The notes under the pieces: generated by a model
The model's input: only the letters and a program-made list of their open reading frames with translations
Databases searched by the model: none
Told to the model about the DNA's origin: nothing
Virus record (IMG/VR): IMGVR_UViG_3300031977_001000
Location: 1 to 46,879 of that record
Length of the DNA stretch: 46,879 nt
Direction: 5' to 3' (one strand)
Origin: a virus
In this document: piece by piece, positions 26,965 through 34,783 of the stretch
Position numbering within the stretch: position 1 is the first letter of the stretch
Layout: every line of letters starts with the position of its first letter
Program-made: the position numbers and the translations under genes

Positions 26965-27428
26965 TGGTTAGCGCTCCAAGCTACTGCATTTAAAATTTCA
27001 ACCAAGTCCTGCCTCTTGTCGTCGTCCATAGTCACGCTTTGCTTCCCAATCGCTTCAGCAATAGCCGTGTCTATGTTTTCCCCCAAGGATTCGTATTTAC
27101 CTAAGAGAGCAGAGTTGAAATGTAGTATGCCAGCAAAAGTGTTTAAGTTTCTAAACTGACCTGTAGACTCTATTATAGTATCATCTTTGTCAATTACATC
27201 AGCTAATTCCAAATAAAATGCAGAAATCAATTTAGCGTCTTCGGGTGTGATATCTACTTCTGTGATTGGCTTAACAAGCTCTTTGTTTTCCAAAGATGGT
27301 TCGGTAATAGTATACACAGTCTCATCGACAATTTCAACCCCATCTTTGACCAAGTTTACAACTTTTTCACCAAAAACTGCCACGACAACAAGAATCAAAG
27401 CTGCGATTATTCTAGCATTATCACTCAT
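26961..27428 (-). CDS. small membrane-anchored protein
   Basis: This protein of about 155 residues has an N-terminal membrane segment (IIAALILVVVAVF) after the start MSDNAR. ATG 27428 has AAAGGA upstream at suitable spacing, better than the upstream in-frame start at 27509. The rest is a soluble helical domain with acidic regions. It lies in a run of membrane proteins downstream of a holin-like gene and a peptidase, so a lysis or envelope role is possible. Confidence 0.6.
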   Translation of the reverse strand: MSDNARIIAALILVVVAVFGEKVVNLVKDGVEIVDETVYTITEPSLENKELVKPITEVDITPEDAKLISAFYLELADVIDKDDTIIESTGQFRNLNTFAGILHFNSALLGKYESLGENIDTAIAEAIGKQSVTMDDDKRQDLVEILNAVAWSANQ

Positions 27429-27694
27429 AGCACATCCTTTGATTTTGCAAACAGTGGAAAGACTTTGTGAATTTCTTCTGAAGCCTGTGTAAGTCCGTGT
27501 TTTTCGCATTTAGATTTGAGACTTTCCCAGCACTCAATCACTTCGACTAGGCTTTCGTCTTTATCTTCTATTGTCTTGGGCGTTTCTATATTAAGGCCAA
27601 ATATCTTTTCAAAGATAATCGGACCAACTAATATCATGGCAAATATAATCATTCCCCACTGGAATGGACCTAATGAATTTAATAACTCACTCAT
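27425..27694 (-). CDS. small membrane protein
   Basis: This protein of about 89 residues has an N-terminal hydrophobic segment (FQWGMIIFAMILVGPIIF) then a charged helical tail. ATG 27694 has TTGGAG upstream and is favoured over the in-frame codon at 27706. Its end overlaps the start of the next membrane gene by four bases (ATGA). Lysis-type or envelope function is inferred only from the neighbours. Confidence 0.6.
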   Translation of the reverse strand: MSELLNSLGPFQWGMIIFAMILVGPIIFEKIFGLNIETPKTIEDKDESLVEVIECWESLKSKCEKHGLTQASEEIHKVFPLFAKSKDVL

Positions 27695-28019
27695 TTTTAT
27701 CTCCAATTTCTTTCATGATTTCATTAATTTCCTGTTCCGTCAACGAAGGCGCGACATCAAGAAATGCCCCATACAGCGCGGCTCTATCTTCTCTTCGTGC
27801 CTGTTTTCTTATTTCTCTTTTTAGTAATAGCTTAAACAACAAAGAAGGTCTTTGAAGTTCTGATCTTATACTCTTTTCATTTCGGCAAGCCCACCATAAT
27901 TTAATTAGATTTGTCACAATAGATATGATAATACTAATAGTAAGAGGATCAATGCCATATGTCTTGTTTTTTTCTTGCGCTTTGTCTGATATTTTATCTG
28001 CTAAATTTTGTAAGTTCAT
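27687..28019 (-). CDS. small membrane protein
   Basis: This 110-residue protein has a hydrophobic segment ISIIISIVTNLIKLWWAC around residues 28-45, followed by a very basic region (LLLKREIRKQARRED) and an acidic helical end. The ATG overlaps the TAA of the upstream lipoprotein gene (TAATG). The topology would place the basic part in the cytoplasm. No family recognised. Confidence 0.6.
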   Translation of the reverse strand: MNLQNLADKISDKAQEKNKTYGIDPLTISIIISIVTNLIKLWWACRNEKSIRSELQRPSLLFKLLLKREIRKQARREDRAALYGAFLDVAPSLTEQEINEIMKEIGDKNE

Positions 28020-28522
28020 TATCTTCGCCTATTAAAGAGTAAGCCTCTTGATCTTTTCTTCTCTGTTTCTATTACAGCCTCTTTTGCTGGCTCTGGTTGA
28101 ACTGGCTCAGGTTGGGGTTCAGGCTCAGTCACAACTGGCTCTGGTTCCGGCTCTGGTTCCGGCTCTGGTTCCGGCTCTGGTTCCGGCTCTGGTTCAATGG
28201 GTATTTTAAATTCTTCTAATATCTCGATTATTTGCGCAGATATATCGTCCCATTCTTCTAGCGCTTCTTGGCTTTTGCTTTCACAAGCTGGACATCCCGG
28301 ACATTCTGTTCTGTGTCCATCGCCCTGTGTTATCCAGCCAGAACCATCACACTCTTCTACGACAGGTTCATCTGTGAGAGTATTATATTCTATAATTGCA
28401 TCTGCTAGTCTTGTGGAGATATAAGCCCTGTATTCTGGATTGCTTTGCCACTTATCTGTTTTGGCAACATCAGAGCATCCACTAATAAGAATGACTATTA
28501 GCAGTAAAGATGTATATTTCAT
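28019..28522 (-). CDS. lipoprotein with Glu-Pro repeat and zinc-knuckle motif
   Basis: This 167-residue protein starts with a lipoprotein signal, MKYTSLLLIVILISGC, with a lipobox ISGC and the acylated cysteine at 16. Residues about 58-80 read CDGSGWITQGDG then ECPGCPAC, like half of a DnaJ CxxCxGxG zinc domain. After that come about eleven Glu-Pro dipeptides, encoded by a 12-bp tandem repeat, and a basic tail (KKRSRGLLFNRRR). Such an EP-rich stretch could span the periplasm like TonB or a spanin. It lies just after a peptidase and holin-like gene, so it may act in lysis or superinfection exclusion; this is inference. Confidence 0.75.
   Translation of the reverse strand: MKYTSLLLIVILISGCSDVAKTDKWQSNPEYRAYISTRLADAIIEYNTLTDEPVVEECDGSGWITQGDGHRTECPGCPACESKSQEALEEWDDISAQIIEILEEFKIPIEPEPEPEPEPEPEPEPEPEPVVTEPEPQPEPVQPEPAKEAVIETEKKRSRGLLFNRRR
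28137..28196 (-). repeat. 12-bp tandem repeat encoding Glu-Pro repeats
   Basis: The plus strand holds five copies of ggctctggttcc (the last ends in a instead of c). On the coding strand they read as alternating Glu-Pro codons in the lipoprotein. A whole-codon 12-bp unit allows in-frame gain or loss by slippage, changing the length of the spacer. Confidence 0.9.
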
Positions 28523-28530
28523 TTTAAGTC

Positions 28531-29454
28531 CTATAGAAAAGAAGTTGTTCCGTAATCTGGAAGCTCTCTCGCCGGGAATCCATCAACATCGCTAAACACC
28601 CAAGCTCCCTTTTGAGCCAACATGCCTCGCGCGTCTTTCTCTCTAATCCAAAAACTGCCGTCTGGTTGACCGTGAACTTTTGGTCCGTTGTTCCATCTTC
28701 CCCAGCTGTTCTGAATTAAAAATAATGTTTCTTTGTGTCTTTCATTGGTATCGTCACAAGCGATCCAGCACATCGCGTGGCTCCAACCTTTCGATCTGGA
28801 TGCGATTCCTTTAGCATCTCTTCTACTAGAGAATCCATAATTAGAACAAACAGAAATACCGTAACCGTTAGCCAATGCATCGCGAGCCTCTTCTACAGTA
28901 GTGATTAAAGAAATGGTTTTAACCTGATGTTTCCTCGCTTCCTTTGCGTAGATATCAAATGGCAGTTTATGTCTAGCGCCAAGGCTTGAATCGTATTTTG
29001 ATAAGTCTACAATACCATAGTCTTTTCGCAAGAGTATTCCACCATTTTCATGCACATATCTTGCAGCGGTGGAACACATCATACCCTGTCTTTTATGTCC
29101 TCGGCTTTGATAAATAGCCTCAGTAGCGCCTCTCGCTATAAACTCTTCTTCATCACCTTTTATGTCTATTTCAACACTTCTGGTTATATCTATAGCATTT
29201 CTTGTAGAATGAGAGACACAATCGCCAGTAGTTTGTCTTTCAGAAGGACCAAAACCGGAGTCGAACTTTAGTAAAGATTTAAAAGGGAGGGAAAGCTTAC
29301 CCTCTCCGTCTCCCCATAAACCATAAGCCGCCGCTCCGAATAGTGGATTCTTTAACTCCCCAAGAAGTCTTGCAACTTCTTTCTTGTCGCACTCAGCGCC
29401 TCTAAATCCCTCTCGGTATGCGTTGAGTAACTCGCGAGGTGTATTAAAATCCAT
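28531..29454 (-). CDS. papain-like (C1-type) cysteine peptidase
   Basis: This 307-residue protein has the papain-family catalytic residues in order: Q74 and C79 in QTTGDCVSH, H226 in WSHAM, and N249 in IQNSWG. It lacks an obvious signal peptide or a long pro-region. It sits between a holin-like gene and an EP-rich lipoprotein. The peptidase could cleave host or virion proteins, mature a phage protein, or serve in lysis or host takeover. The C1 family is well described in eukaryotes and some bacteria; I do not know of an established role in phage lysis. Confidence 0.8.
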   Translation of the reverse strand: MDFNTPRELLNAYREGFRGAECDKKEVARLLGELKNPLFGAAAYGLWGDGEGKLSLPFKSLLKFDSGFGPSERQTTGDCVSHSTRNAIDITRSVEIDIKGDEEEFIARGATEAIYQSRGHKRQGMMCSTAARYVHENGGILLRKDYGIVDLSKYDSSLGARHKLPFDIYAKEARKHQVKTISLITTVEEARDALANGYGISVCSNYGFSSRRDAKGIASRSKGWSHAMCWIACDDTNERHKETLFLIQNSWGRWNNGPKVHGQPDGSFWIREKDARGMLAQKGAWVFSDVDGFPARELPDYGTTSFL

Positions 29455-29463
29455 AATAAAGTC

Positions 29464-29673
29464 CTATTCACTAGCGTTGTCTTTTAGCCATTTAATAGCG
29501 GTATCGAGTCCAACCGCGACGATTGGAACAAAAAGAGGGCCATAAATACCAAGATCAATTTCGCCAAGACTTTCAGCAACGACAGTCAAAGCTGCTGCGC
29601 CACCAACAAGGGCGGCATTTTTTGCAACACCAGTGATGTCGCTCCAATTCAGTTTAAATTTAGCTGAACCCAT
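29464..29673 (-). CDS. holin-like membrane protein
   Basis: This 69-residue protein has two hydrophobic segments (AALVGGAAALTVVAESL and LFVPIVAVGLDTAI) with short charged ends (WLKDNASE). Size and topology fit a class II-like holin that permeabilises the membrane at lysis. AAGGAGT lies before the ATG. It directly precedes the papain-like peptidase gene. Holin function is inferred from topology and neighbours. Confidence 0.55.
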   Translation of the reverse strand: MGSAKFKLNWSDITGVAKNAALVGGAAALTVVAESLGEIDLGIYGPLFVPIVAVGLDTAIKWLKDNASE

Positions 29674-29674
29674 T

Positions 29675-30226
29675 TTATACTCCTTCTAAGTAAATTAAAA
29701 AACCAAAATTTCTATTGTTGTCTCTATAGGGAAACCCTAAGAATTTTATATCTTTACCGTCCATAGCTTTGGTTTCAAATTTTAACTCTCTAAGTTTTTC
29801 AGAGCATGATTCAAGCTCTCTTAGGAAGTAATCTCTGTGAAGTTCATCTACGTATGAAACCCAGTCAAGTCCTTTTATATTTTTTGAACCCATAATATCA
29901 TGAAAGCGTTTATTCGCCCACAGGATATTGCCTTTTGCATCGACTTCAAATATAACTTCTTTTTCATTATAAAAGATAGCCTTGGTTCTTTTGTCGATCA
30001 TTATTTGGCGACCTTCAATTCGATTGATCGCATCCTTTATGGATGAGCCGCCATTATTCACGAGTTCTTTTTTTATATCTTTTATGCTGTCAACAATATA
30101 ATCGTGATCTTTTATCGCTTTCAGCACAGGTTTTAATATTTTTTTCCAGATAAAACTAATAACCCACAAGCTAACAGGCAAAATAAGAATTTCAAAAATA
30201 AGTTTGATTATTTCTATAGTATCCAT
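29675..30226 (-). CDS. membrane-anchored PAS-domain protein
   Basis: This 183-residue protein has an N-terminal membrane segment (IFEILILPVSLWVISFIW, about 10-27), a linker, and a C-terminal PAS domain (about 80-182): IFEVDAKGNILWANKRFHDI, then a WVSYVDELHRDYF segment and FLGFPYRDNNRNFGFLIYLEG. PAS domains sense ligands, redox or light, or mediate contacts. There is no output domain, so it might sense or scaffold rather than signal directly. It precedes the holin-like gene by one base and comes just after a terminator, so it may begin a lysis-type transcript. GGGAG lies before the ATG. Confidence 0.75.
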   Translation of the reverse strand: MDTIEIIKLIFEILILPVSLWVISFIWKKILKPVLKAIKDHDYIVDSIKDIKKELVNNGGSSIKDAINRIEGRQIMIDKRTKAIFYNEKEVIFEVDAKGNILWANKRFHDIMGSKNIKGLDWVSYVDELHRDYFLRELESCSEKLRELKFETKAMDGKDIKFLGFPYRDNNRNFGFLIYLEGV

Positions 30227-30239
30227 GATGCTCCCAAGC

Positions 30240-30275
30240 TAAAGAAGGGGCTGGCAACAATCGCCGCCAACCCCT
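30240..30275 (-). terminator. probable rho-independent terminator after virion-type gene
   Basis: On the minus strand, a stem AGGGGTTGGC pairs with GCCAGCCCCT (10 bp with one G-U) around a 10-base loop, followed by TCTTT. It lies between the virion-type gene ending at 30302 and the PAS gene, a position suited to ending the upstream transcript. The T-tract is interrupted, so efficiency is uncertain. Confidence 0.65.
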
Positions 30276-30301
30276 AGAATAATTATTTAAAAAATAATAT
30301 T

Positions 30302-30970
30302 TTACTTACCGGTGATTGGCTTGTAGTCGAAGAAGTCACCACCAGAACTTACGTCCGTGGTAACGAAATCAACCTTAATAACCAATTCGCCGGGAACAGT
30401 TCTGCTTGGATTTGCGGCGCTGTCTGCCGCTCTGTCCACGGCATTGCCGTCTGCGATGTCGTACATGTTCTCGTTTAGAGACACTGGAGCCTGAGCCGCA
30501 GTACCAGCCGAATTCAACCAGATCAGTCTGGAGAGGTTCGACGCGCCATTAGCCTTAGTGCCAGTAAGAGTATACTGACCGGCTCTGAATTTGGTAAGAG
30601 TCTTAGCACCAAAAGCGTGTTCAAACTGATGAATTGAACGACGAGTGTTTGAATCCGATCCCGGAATCAACATATTCGTGTCTGCAACACCAGAAAGGCT
30701 GTCGCTAATCGTGCGGATAACATAATTACCAGCCGCTTGATAACCAAAAGTACCACCACTTAGAGCTTTAGTATTAGCAACAAGACCATTTGCTGCTTCT
30801 ACTGGGGCGGGAGTTTTGCCAAAATCAGAAGCGTTGTCTTTAAGAGACGAAGCTCTGGTGATGATATCGCCGGTGGTAGTATTACCAAGAATCGTTCCGC
30901 CTTGAGACTGGGCGGTAAAAGCGCCACCAGCGGTATTCGCCAAGTGGTTATTGCTACTAGGAACTGCCAT
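30302..30970 (-). CDS. probable virion structural protein
   Basis: This 222-residue protein is rich in Ala, Gly, Ser, Thr and Asn, has no cysteine and is beta-rich, like many phage head-decoration or fibre-associated proteins. No named family is recognised. It has a strong AAGGAGAAC site after an 89-base leader and a terminator after it, so it may be transcribed as a single-gene unit, as for an abundant virion protein. The sigma-factor gene lies directly upstream. Confidence 0.55.
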   Translation of the reverse strand: MAVPSSNNHLANTAGGAFTAQSQGGTILGNTTTGDIITRASSLKDNASDFGKTPAPVEAANGLVANTKALSGGTFGYQAAGNYVIRTISDSLSGVADTNMLIPGSDSNTRRSIHQFEHAFGAKTLTKFRAGQYTLTGTKANGASNLSRLIWLNSAGTAAQAPVSLNENMYDIADGNAVDRAADSAANPSRTVPGELVIKVDFVTTDVSSGGDFFDYKPITGK

Positions 30971-31059
30971 TATAAGTTCTCCTTATAAAAGTAATTAAAT
31001 AAAAGTTACAATTTTCCAAATCCAAATAAAGTCCAGTTCCTAATCTACATATACACAAT

Positions 31060-31527
31060 TCAGATTTCAATCTTATTATTGTTTTTGTAAAAATTAACAG
31101 CTTTTGCAACTTTTCTTCTGGCGGTTTCACGACTGTAACCATTCTTATCGCCAATCTCATTCATGGTCATATTATAGACATATTTTTGTTCTAAAAGATT
31201 GGCATACTCTTTTGGCATACCGTCAAATATATCTGTGGTATTAGTAGCTTGCGCGGGCGTATTTAACTCAATCGTTTCAGTTGGAAACTCTCTAATGTTC
31301 TTTTTAAGCTCGTTCTTAAATGCAAATACCAAATTTTGGTACAAGTAAGAGGTAAACTTAGTCCCCCTATTTGGGTTATATTTCTTAGAACATTCCCATA
31401 AAGTATTAAGTTTAATCGAATCTAGCTGATCTGGGTCAATAGACCGATATCTAGACCCTACGGCGTTCATGATCCCCACAACATTTGGATCACTCAAAAG
31501 GCTGTTTATGTTCATCTTGTCTTCCAT
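31060..31527 (-). CDS. small sigma-70-like RNA polymerase sigma factor
   Basis: This protein of about 155 residues carries region 2-like sequence (ECSKKYNPNRGTKFTSYLYQ, then VFAFKNELKK) and a C-terminal region 4-like helix-turn-helix (YNMTMNEIGDKNGYSRETAR). It could direct host RNA polymerase to phage promoters, probably late genes. ATG 31527 has GAGGAG upstream. It overlaps the upstream gene by 38 bases. Phage sigma factors such as T4 gp55 have similar small size; the promoter it recognises is not identified here. Confidence 0.75.
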   Translation of the reverse strand: MEDKMNINSLLSDPNVVGIMNAVGSRYRSIDPDQLDSIKLNTLWECSKKYNPNRGTKFTSYLYQNLVFAFKNELKKNIREFPTETIELNTPAQATNTTDIFDGMPKEYANLLEQKYVYNMTMNEIGDKNGYSRETARRKVAKAVNFYKNNNKIEI

Positions 31528-32143
31528 TATCACTCCTCAAAATTATTCCACCAAAATTATTTTTCTTATCTACTAACGAACTAAGAGCATCTAGGTACTC
31601 AGCATTAATCTCATTAGCTACAACATATTCTATATTTCCCTCTGGATAAACAAGTATAGACCAGAATTTGTTATCTTTCAACTGATCTTTCAATAAGTCT
31701 ACGGTTTCTTGTATTTCATTCCTAGAAAAGATTTCATTCTCTGTGTAAGAACATATCTTTTCGTTTATCTGATTTCTAACATCCCTTATGTCAAAAAGTT
31801 TAGCAACACCAATGAAGAATGAGTATTTACCCATGATCTTCAACGCTTCCACGCCGTCAATATCTGTGTTTAATGCAGTCGTTATACTGCCGGTAATTGG
31901 AAAGTTTGTATGTGCAATCCAGCAATCCCAACGATCAGATGGTTTCAGTATAGACTCTTCGGGATATGCCCCCATAGGGGTATAAATTAGCCGCGATTGC
32001 ATGGGGATAAAATAGTCTGGAGATATGCTCTCTTCATTCATCTCATAAGCCGCTGGTTCTTGCTGGGTCTGTTCTGGCGTATCTTGCTCTGCTAAAATCT
32101 TAGCGTTCCAGCTTTCCCATAATATCTTCTTTTTAGAATCCAT
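31490..32143 (-). CDS. hypothetical protein
   Basis: This 217-residue acidic protein has no recognised domain. The central part (RWDCWIAHTNFPITGSI, then GVEALKIMGKYSFFIGVAKLF) suggests a folded alpha/beta core, and the N-terminus is polar (EQDTPEQTQQEP). AGGAG is before the ATG. It overlaps the sigma gene by 38 bases, so it may be linked to its expression. Confidence 0.6.
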   Translation of the reverse strand: MDSKKKILWESWNAKILAEQDTPEQTQQEPAAYEMNEESISPDYFIPMQSRLIYTPMGAYPEESILKPSDRWDCWIAHTNFPITGSITTALNTDIDGVEALKIMGKYSFFIGVAKLFDIRDVRNQINEKICSYTENEIFSRNEIQETVDLLKDQLKDNKFWSILVYPEGNIEYVVANEINAEYLDALSSLVDKKNNFGGIILRSDNGRQDEHKQPFE

Positions 32144-32151
32144 ATTAACTC

Positions 32152-32502
32152 CTACATTAGTGTGGAAGCGTCTAGTGGTGGTATTACTACCTCGTCTTCT
32201 GACACTCTTTTATTTTGATCTGCTATTCTTTTGAGAGTAGCGTAAAAAGATGTCAGTTTTTCTAGCTGTTCTTGTTGATTATCGGTATTAATCATTGCCT
32301 CTAGGTTTTGTAGAATTTTATAGCTAATATTCTTATCGCCTAGATGAACTAAAATGGTAGCCATGCAGCTTATGCCAGTATCGTCTTCTTGCCAGTCGCA
32401 CGAAAAACCCATCTCGCCGTCAGAATAACATTCTATAACAAGACAAGCACCATCAACTTTATCTGAAAGTTGATCGTCCTGCTCCTGTGATTGCTCTCTC
32501 AT
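32152..32502 (-). CDS. small hypothetical protein
   Basis: This 116-residue acidic protein begins MREQSQEQDDQLSDK. It has a cysteine-containing stretch (CLVIECYSDGEMGFSCDW) and a helical C-terminal half. TGGAG lies before the ATG. Its start is within the end of the upstream gene (44-base overlap). Not recognised. Confidence 0.55.
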   Translation of the reverse strand: MREQSQEQDDQLSDKVDGACLVIECYSDGEMGFSCDWQEDDTGISCMATILVHLGDKNISYKILQNLEAMINTDNQQEQLEKLTSFYATLKRIADQNKRVSEDEVVIPPLDASTLM

Positions 32503-32854
32503 AAAATGGCTCCAGTTCTATTTCTTTTTCATGAATTTGTGAGAATGTCAAAAATCTACCGTTTTTCTCAACGTCAATTACTTCTGGCGTATAAGTAATA
32601 TACACAGTTTCGGCAGTGACATCCCCGTTATTGTTAGTTATTCTAAAATCATAAAGCTGTTTTTCAAACCAGCCATAGTCAATTTTAAAATGTTTTGAAA
32701 ATATACTCTTTAGTGTTTCTTTTTCGTCTTTTAACGAAGCCAGACATGACGGTAATTTATTATCATTTGTAAAAAATACCTTGGTGTAATTGTCGCCAAT
32801 CTGGTTTTGTGTTTTATTGTACTGAATAACTAATAGGGTTATTTTAATCTTCAT
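32459..32854 (-). CDS. hypothetical protein with weak Nudix-like pattern
   Basis: This 131-residue protein opens with a strand MKIKITLLVIQYN and continues with KLPSCLASLKDEKETLKSIF, resembling the LPGG-to-helix segment of Nudix proteins but without the catalytic GX5EX7REUXEEXGU residues. If it is Nudix-like it is probably not catalytic. The ribosome binding site is weak. It overlaps both neighbours. Confidence 0.45.
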   Translation of the reverse strand: MKIKITLLVIQYNKTQNQIGDNYTKVFFTNDNKLPSCLASLKDEKETLKSIFSKHFKIDYGWFEKQLYDFRITNNNGDVTAETVYITYTPEVIDVEKNGRFLTFSQIHEKEIELEPFYERAITGAGRSTFR

Positions 32855-33065
32855 CTTGCTTACTTGACTCCATAGCTTTTTCTTTTAGCTTCTGCACAAA
32901 ATTAAACTGATTTAGCAGATTAGAATATTGCTGTATGCTGTCAATTAACTGATCCAAAGACGCAGAATCATTTTTCTCAAGAAGGCTATTTATATCAAGA
33001 GCCTTTCTATCCATTAAAGATTTATAATGAGATTCTAAAGCGCCTATCATAATCATTTTATTCAT
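32844..33065 (-). CDS. small coiled-coil hypothetical protein
   Basis: This 73-residue, helical, probably coiled-coil protein (NSLLEKNDSASLDQLIDSIQ) is not recognised. A GGAGG site lies before ATG 33065 inside the end of the glycosyltransferase gene, and its stop is inside the next gene, so expression is coupled. Confidence 0.55.
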   Translation of the reverse strand: MNKMIMIGALESHYKSLMDRKALDINSLLEKNDSASLDQLIDSIQQYSNLLNQFNFVQKLKEKAMESSKQDED

Positions 33066-34110
33066 TAATAGCCTCCATCATTTTATCTACAGTGTTTTTC
33101 CAGCTAAATTTATTAGCGGTATCAACCCCATTATGGTTAACGCCAAGTTCACCATTTTGTTTTAGCCTGTGTATGTCTCTCATGTATTCTATTATAACGT
33201 CTTTTTGGTCTTGTGCAAGCTCTGCCCACATTCCTTTTTTACCATCAAAAAACACACCATCAAAAGCTGTTTCCATGTTATCAATATTCACAAGCCTAGA
33301 ATTTACAGGAGTGCAAAACTCAGTGTGCGCAGAGTAGTTTGTGGCGATGACATGCTTACCGCAGGCCATCATCTCAAGCAACTCAAGGTTCCAGCCTTCT
33401 GCTCTAGCGGGAAATACCCCACAGTCTACCATATTCATTAGTCGGGCAACATCAGAATGATGCTGCTGTCTTGGGATTAGTCGGATTTTATCACCAAGCC
33501 CCGACTCTTTGTAAAGATTTTGCCAAGTTTTATTATTATCACCAATAAATGGATTAGTACACATCATCCAAAGCTCTACATCGTCAGACGGCAAAAAGGC
33601 GTTATTAAAACATTCTACAATAATATCGTGACCTTTGCGCTTTTCCCATTTGCCGCAATTAAAAAAGATTGTCTTGTTTGAGTTGTTGATTCTCGACGGT
33701 GAAAACGTCTCCGTGTCTACGCCAAGAGGAACAACTGACGATTTAATGCCGGTCTGGTTTTCCATAATCTCTGCCGCCCACTTAGAACAAACCATCATCT
33801 CATCACAATGAGCAAGACTGATTTTCTCCCTTTGATCAAACTGAGTCAACTCAAATATTGGAAACCCGAAATGTTTTCCAGAACCAACTCGCTGAAACAG
33901 GTCGTGCTGGTGCCAGATTTTGACATGCGGCCTGTGCAGTTTTAGATTTGTAATATTGTTCATAGCCCTAACAATAAAATCTTCTTCTGTTTCCGGCTGA
34001 CCAATAGGATAAAGAGCAACAGAATTATCTCTGCTAAAAAGTTCTTTCAAGATATTATAGCCAGCGACACCGTATCCTAAACTATTAATTGGGCTTTGTA
34101 AATTAATCAT
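33058..34110 (-). CDS. GT4-family glycosyltransferase
   Basis: This 350-residue GT-B enzyme has an N-terminal GYGVAGYNILKE start, SSVVPLGVDTETFSP joining the domains, FNCGKWEKRKGHD, and the conserved donor-site glutamates in FPARAEGWNLELLEMMACG. This is a retaining GT4 pattern. Cytoplasmic, no membrane segment. It ends the glycan cassette that includes sulfotransferase and FkbM genes and has AAGGAAT upstream of the ATG. Donor and acceptor are unknown; it likely adds a sugar to a virion protein or to a host-derived glycan. Confidence 0.85.
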   Translation of the reverse strand: MINLQSPINSLGYGVAGYNILKELFSRDNSVALYPIGQPETEEDFIVRAMNNITNLKLHRPHVKIWHQHDLFQRVGSGKHFGFPIFELTQFDQREKISLAHCDEMMVCSKWAAEIMENQTGIKSSVVPLGVDTETFSPSRINNSNKTIFFNCGKWEKRKGHDIIVECFNNAFLPSDDVELWMMCTNPFIGDNNKTWQNLYKESGLGDKIRLIPRQQHHSDVARLMNMVDCGVFPARAEGWNLELLEMMACGKHVIATNYSAHTEFCTPVNSRLVNIDNMETAFDGVFFDGKKGMWAELAQDQKDVIIEYMRDIHRLKQNGELGVNHNGVDTANKFSWKNTVDKMMEAINE

Positions 34111-34111
34111 A

Positions 34112-34783
34112 TTATTCCTTTATCAGGTGTTCAAAGTCTTTATGTATAAAGTAATGCTCCCAAGGCACTTCGCAGTATGGATTTTCTGTCTGTATATATT
34201 TGCTTTTGAATAAAACTTCTGTTAGTTCCGGCGTGGAATATTCTATAGTTATAGCTTTAAATATATATTTATCAAATGGAAATTCTTTTAATATTTCTAA
34301 TTCTGAACCCTCTACATCTAGACATAAACAATCTATAATAGGTGGCGCTTTGCCACGTTTTATTGCCTCGTAAAGAGTAATACATTCAATAGATTGTTTT
34401 TTCATTGACGCGTCACCAACGCTTCTGTTAATTTTTTCCCACCATTTTTTTTCTCCCAATTTGTTAATACTGGGAAAGCCATTATATCCCGCAAATCCAT
34501 CAAACGAAAAATAATCCAATACTTCACAAGAAGAACTTAGTCCTTTGTTTATGCAGAAAGAGTTTGGTCTATTTTTTTGTAGCGCGTTAAAGGCATCGCT
34601 ATGGGGTTCTATTAGTATACCAGTCCATCCAAAATGTTTTTCTAGTACGTAAGTGCAGCTACCATTACATCCTCTTCCAGCACCAGCCTCAATATAAAAA
34701 CCATTTCTAGATTTGTTAAAAACTTTTTCTACAAGCCACTTATCGTTGTAAGTTTTTTCGTTTTTATAATTTATATTAATCAT
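34112..34783 (-). CDS. FkbM-family methyltransferase
   Basis: This 223-residue SAM-dependent methyltransferase has motif I YIEAGAGRGCNGSCTYVLE, then GILIEPHS and CLCLDVEGSELEILKEF, the FkbM hallmark. The FkbM family typically methylates sugar hydroxyls. It lies between sulfotransferase and glycosyltransferase genes, pointing to methylation of the same glycan. It is related in family to the gene at 15495-16118. Confidence 0.8.
   Translation of the reverse strand: MININYKNEKTYNDKWLVEKVFNKSRNGFYIEAGAGRGCNGSCTYVLEKHFGWTGILIEPHSDAFNALQKNRPNSFCINKGLSSSCEVLDYFSFDGFAGYNGFPSINKLGEKKWWEKINRSVGDASMKKQSIECITLYEAIKRGKAPPIIDCLCLDVEGSELEILKEFPFDKYIFKAITIEYSTPELTEVLFKSKYIQTENPYCEVPWEHYFIHKDFEHLIKE

Noticed and set aside
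28137-28196. Iterons or a CRISPR-like repeat
   Set aside because: The 12-bp units are contiguous, have no spacers, keep the reading frame and encode a Glu-Pro stretch.
30971-31059. Promoter before the virion-type gene (TTGTAA with TATAAG)
   Set aside because: The -10 candidate overlaps the ribosome binding site, so the transcript would lack it. No better pair was found in the 89-base gap.
33065-33065. Frameshift between the glycosyltransferase and the small coiled-coil gene
   Set aside because: The second protein has its own start with a GGAGG site inside the upstream gene end, and shows no homology to a glycosyltransferase C-terminus.
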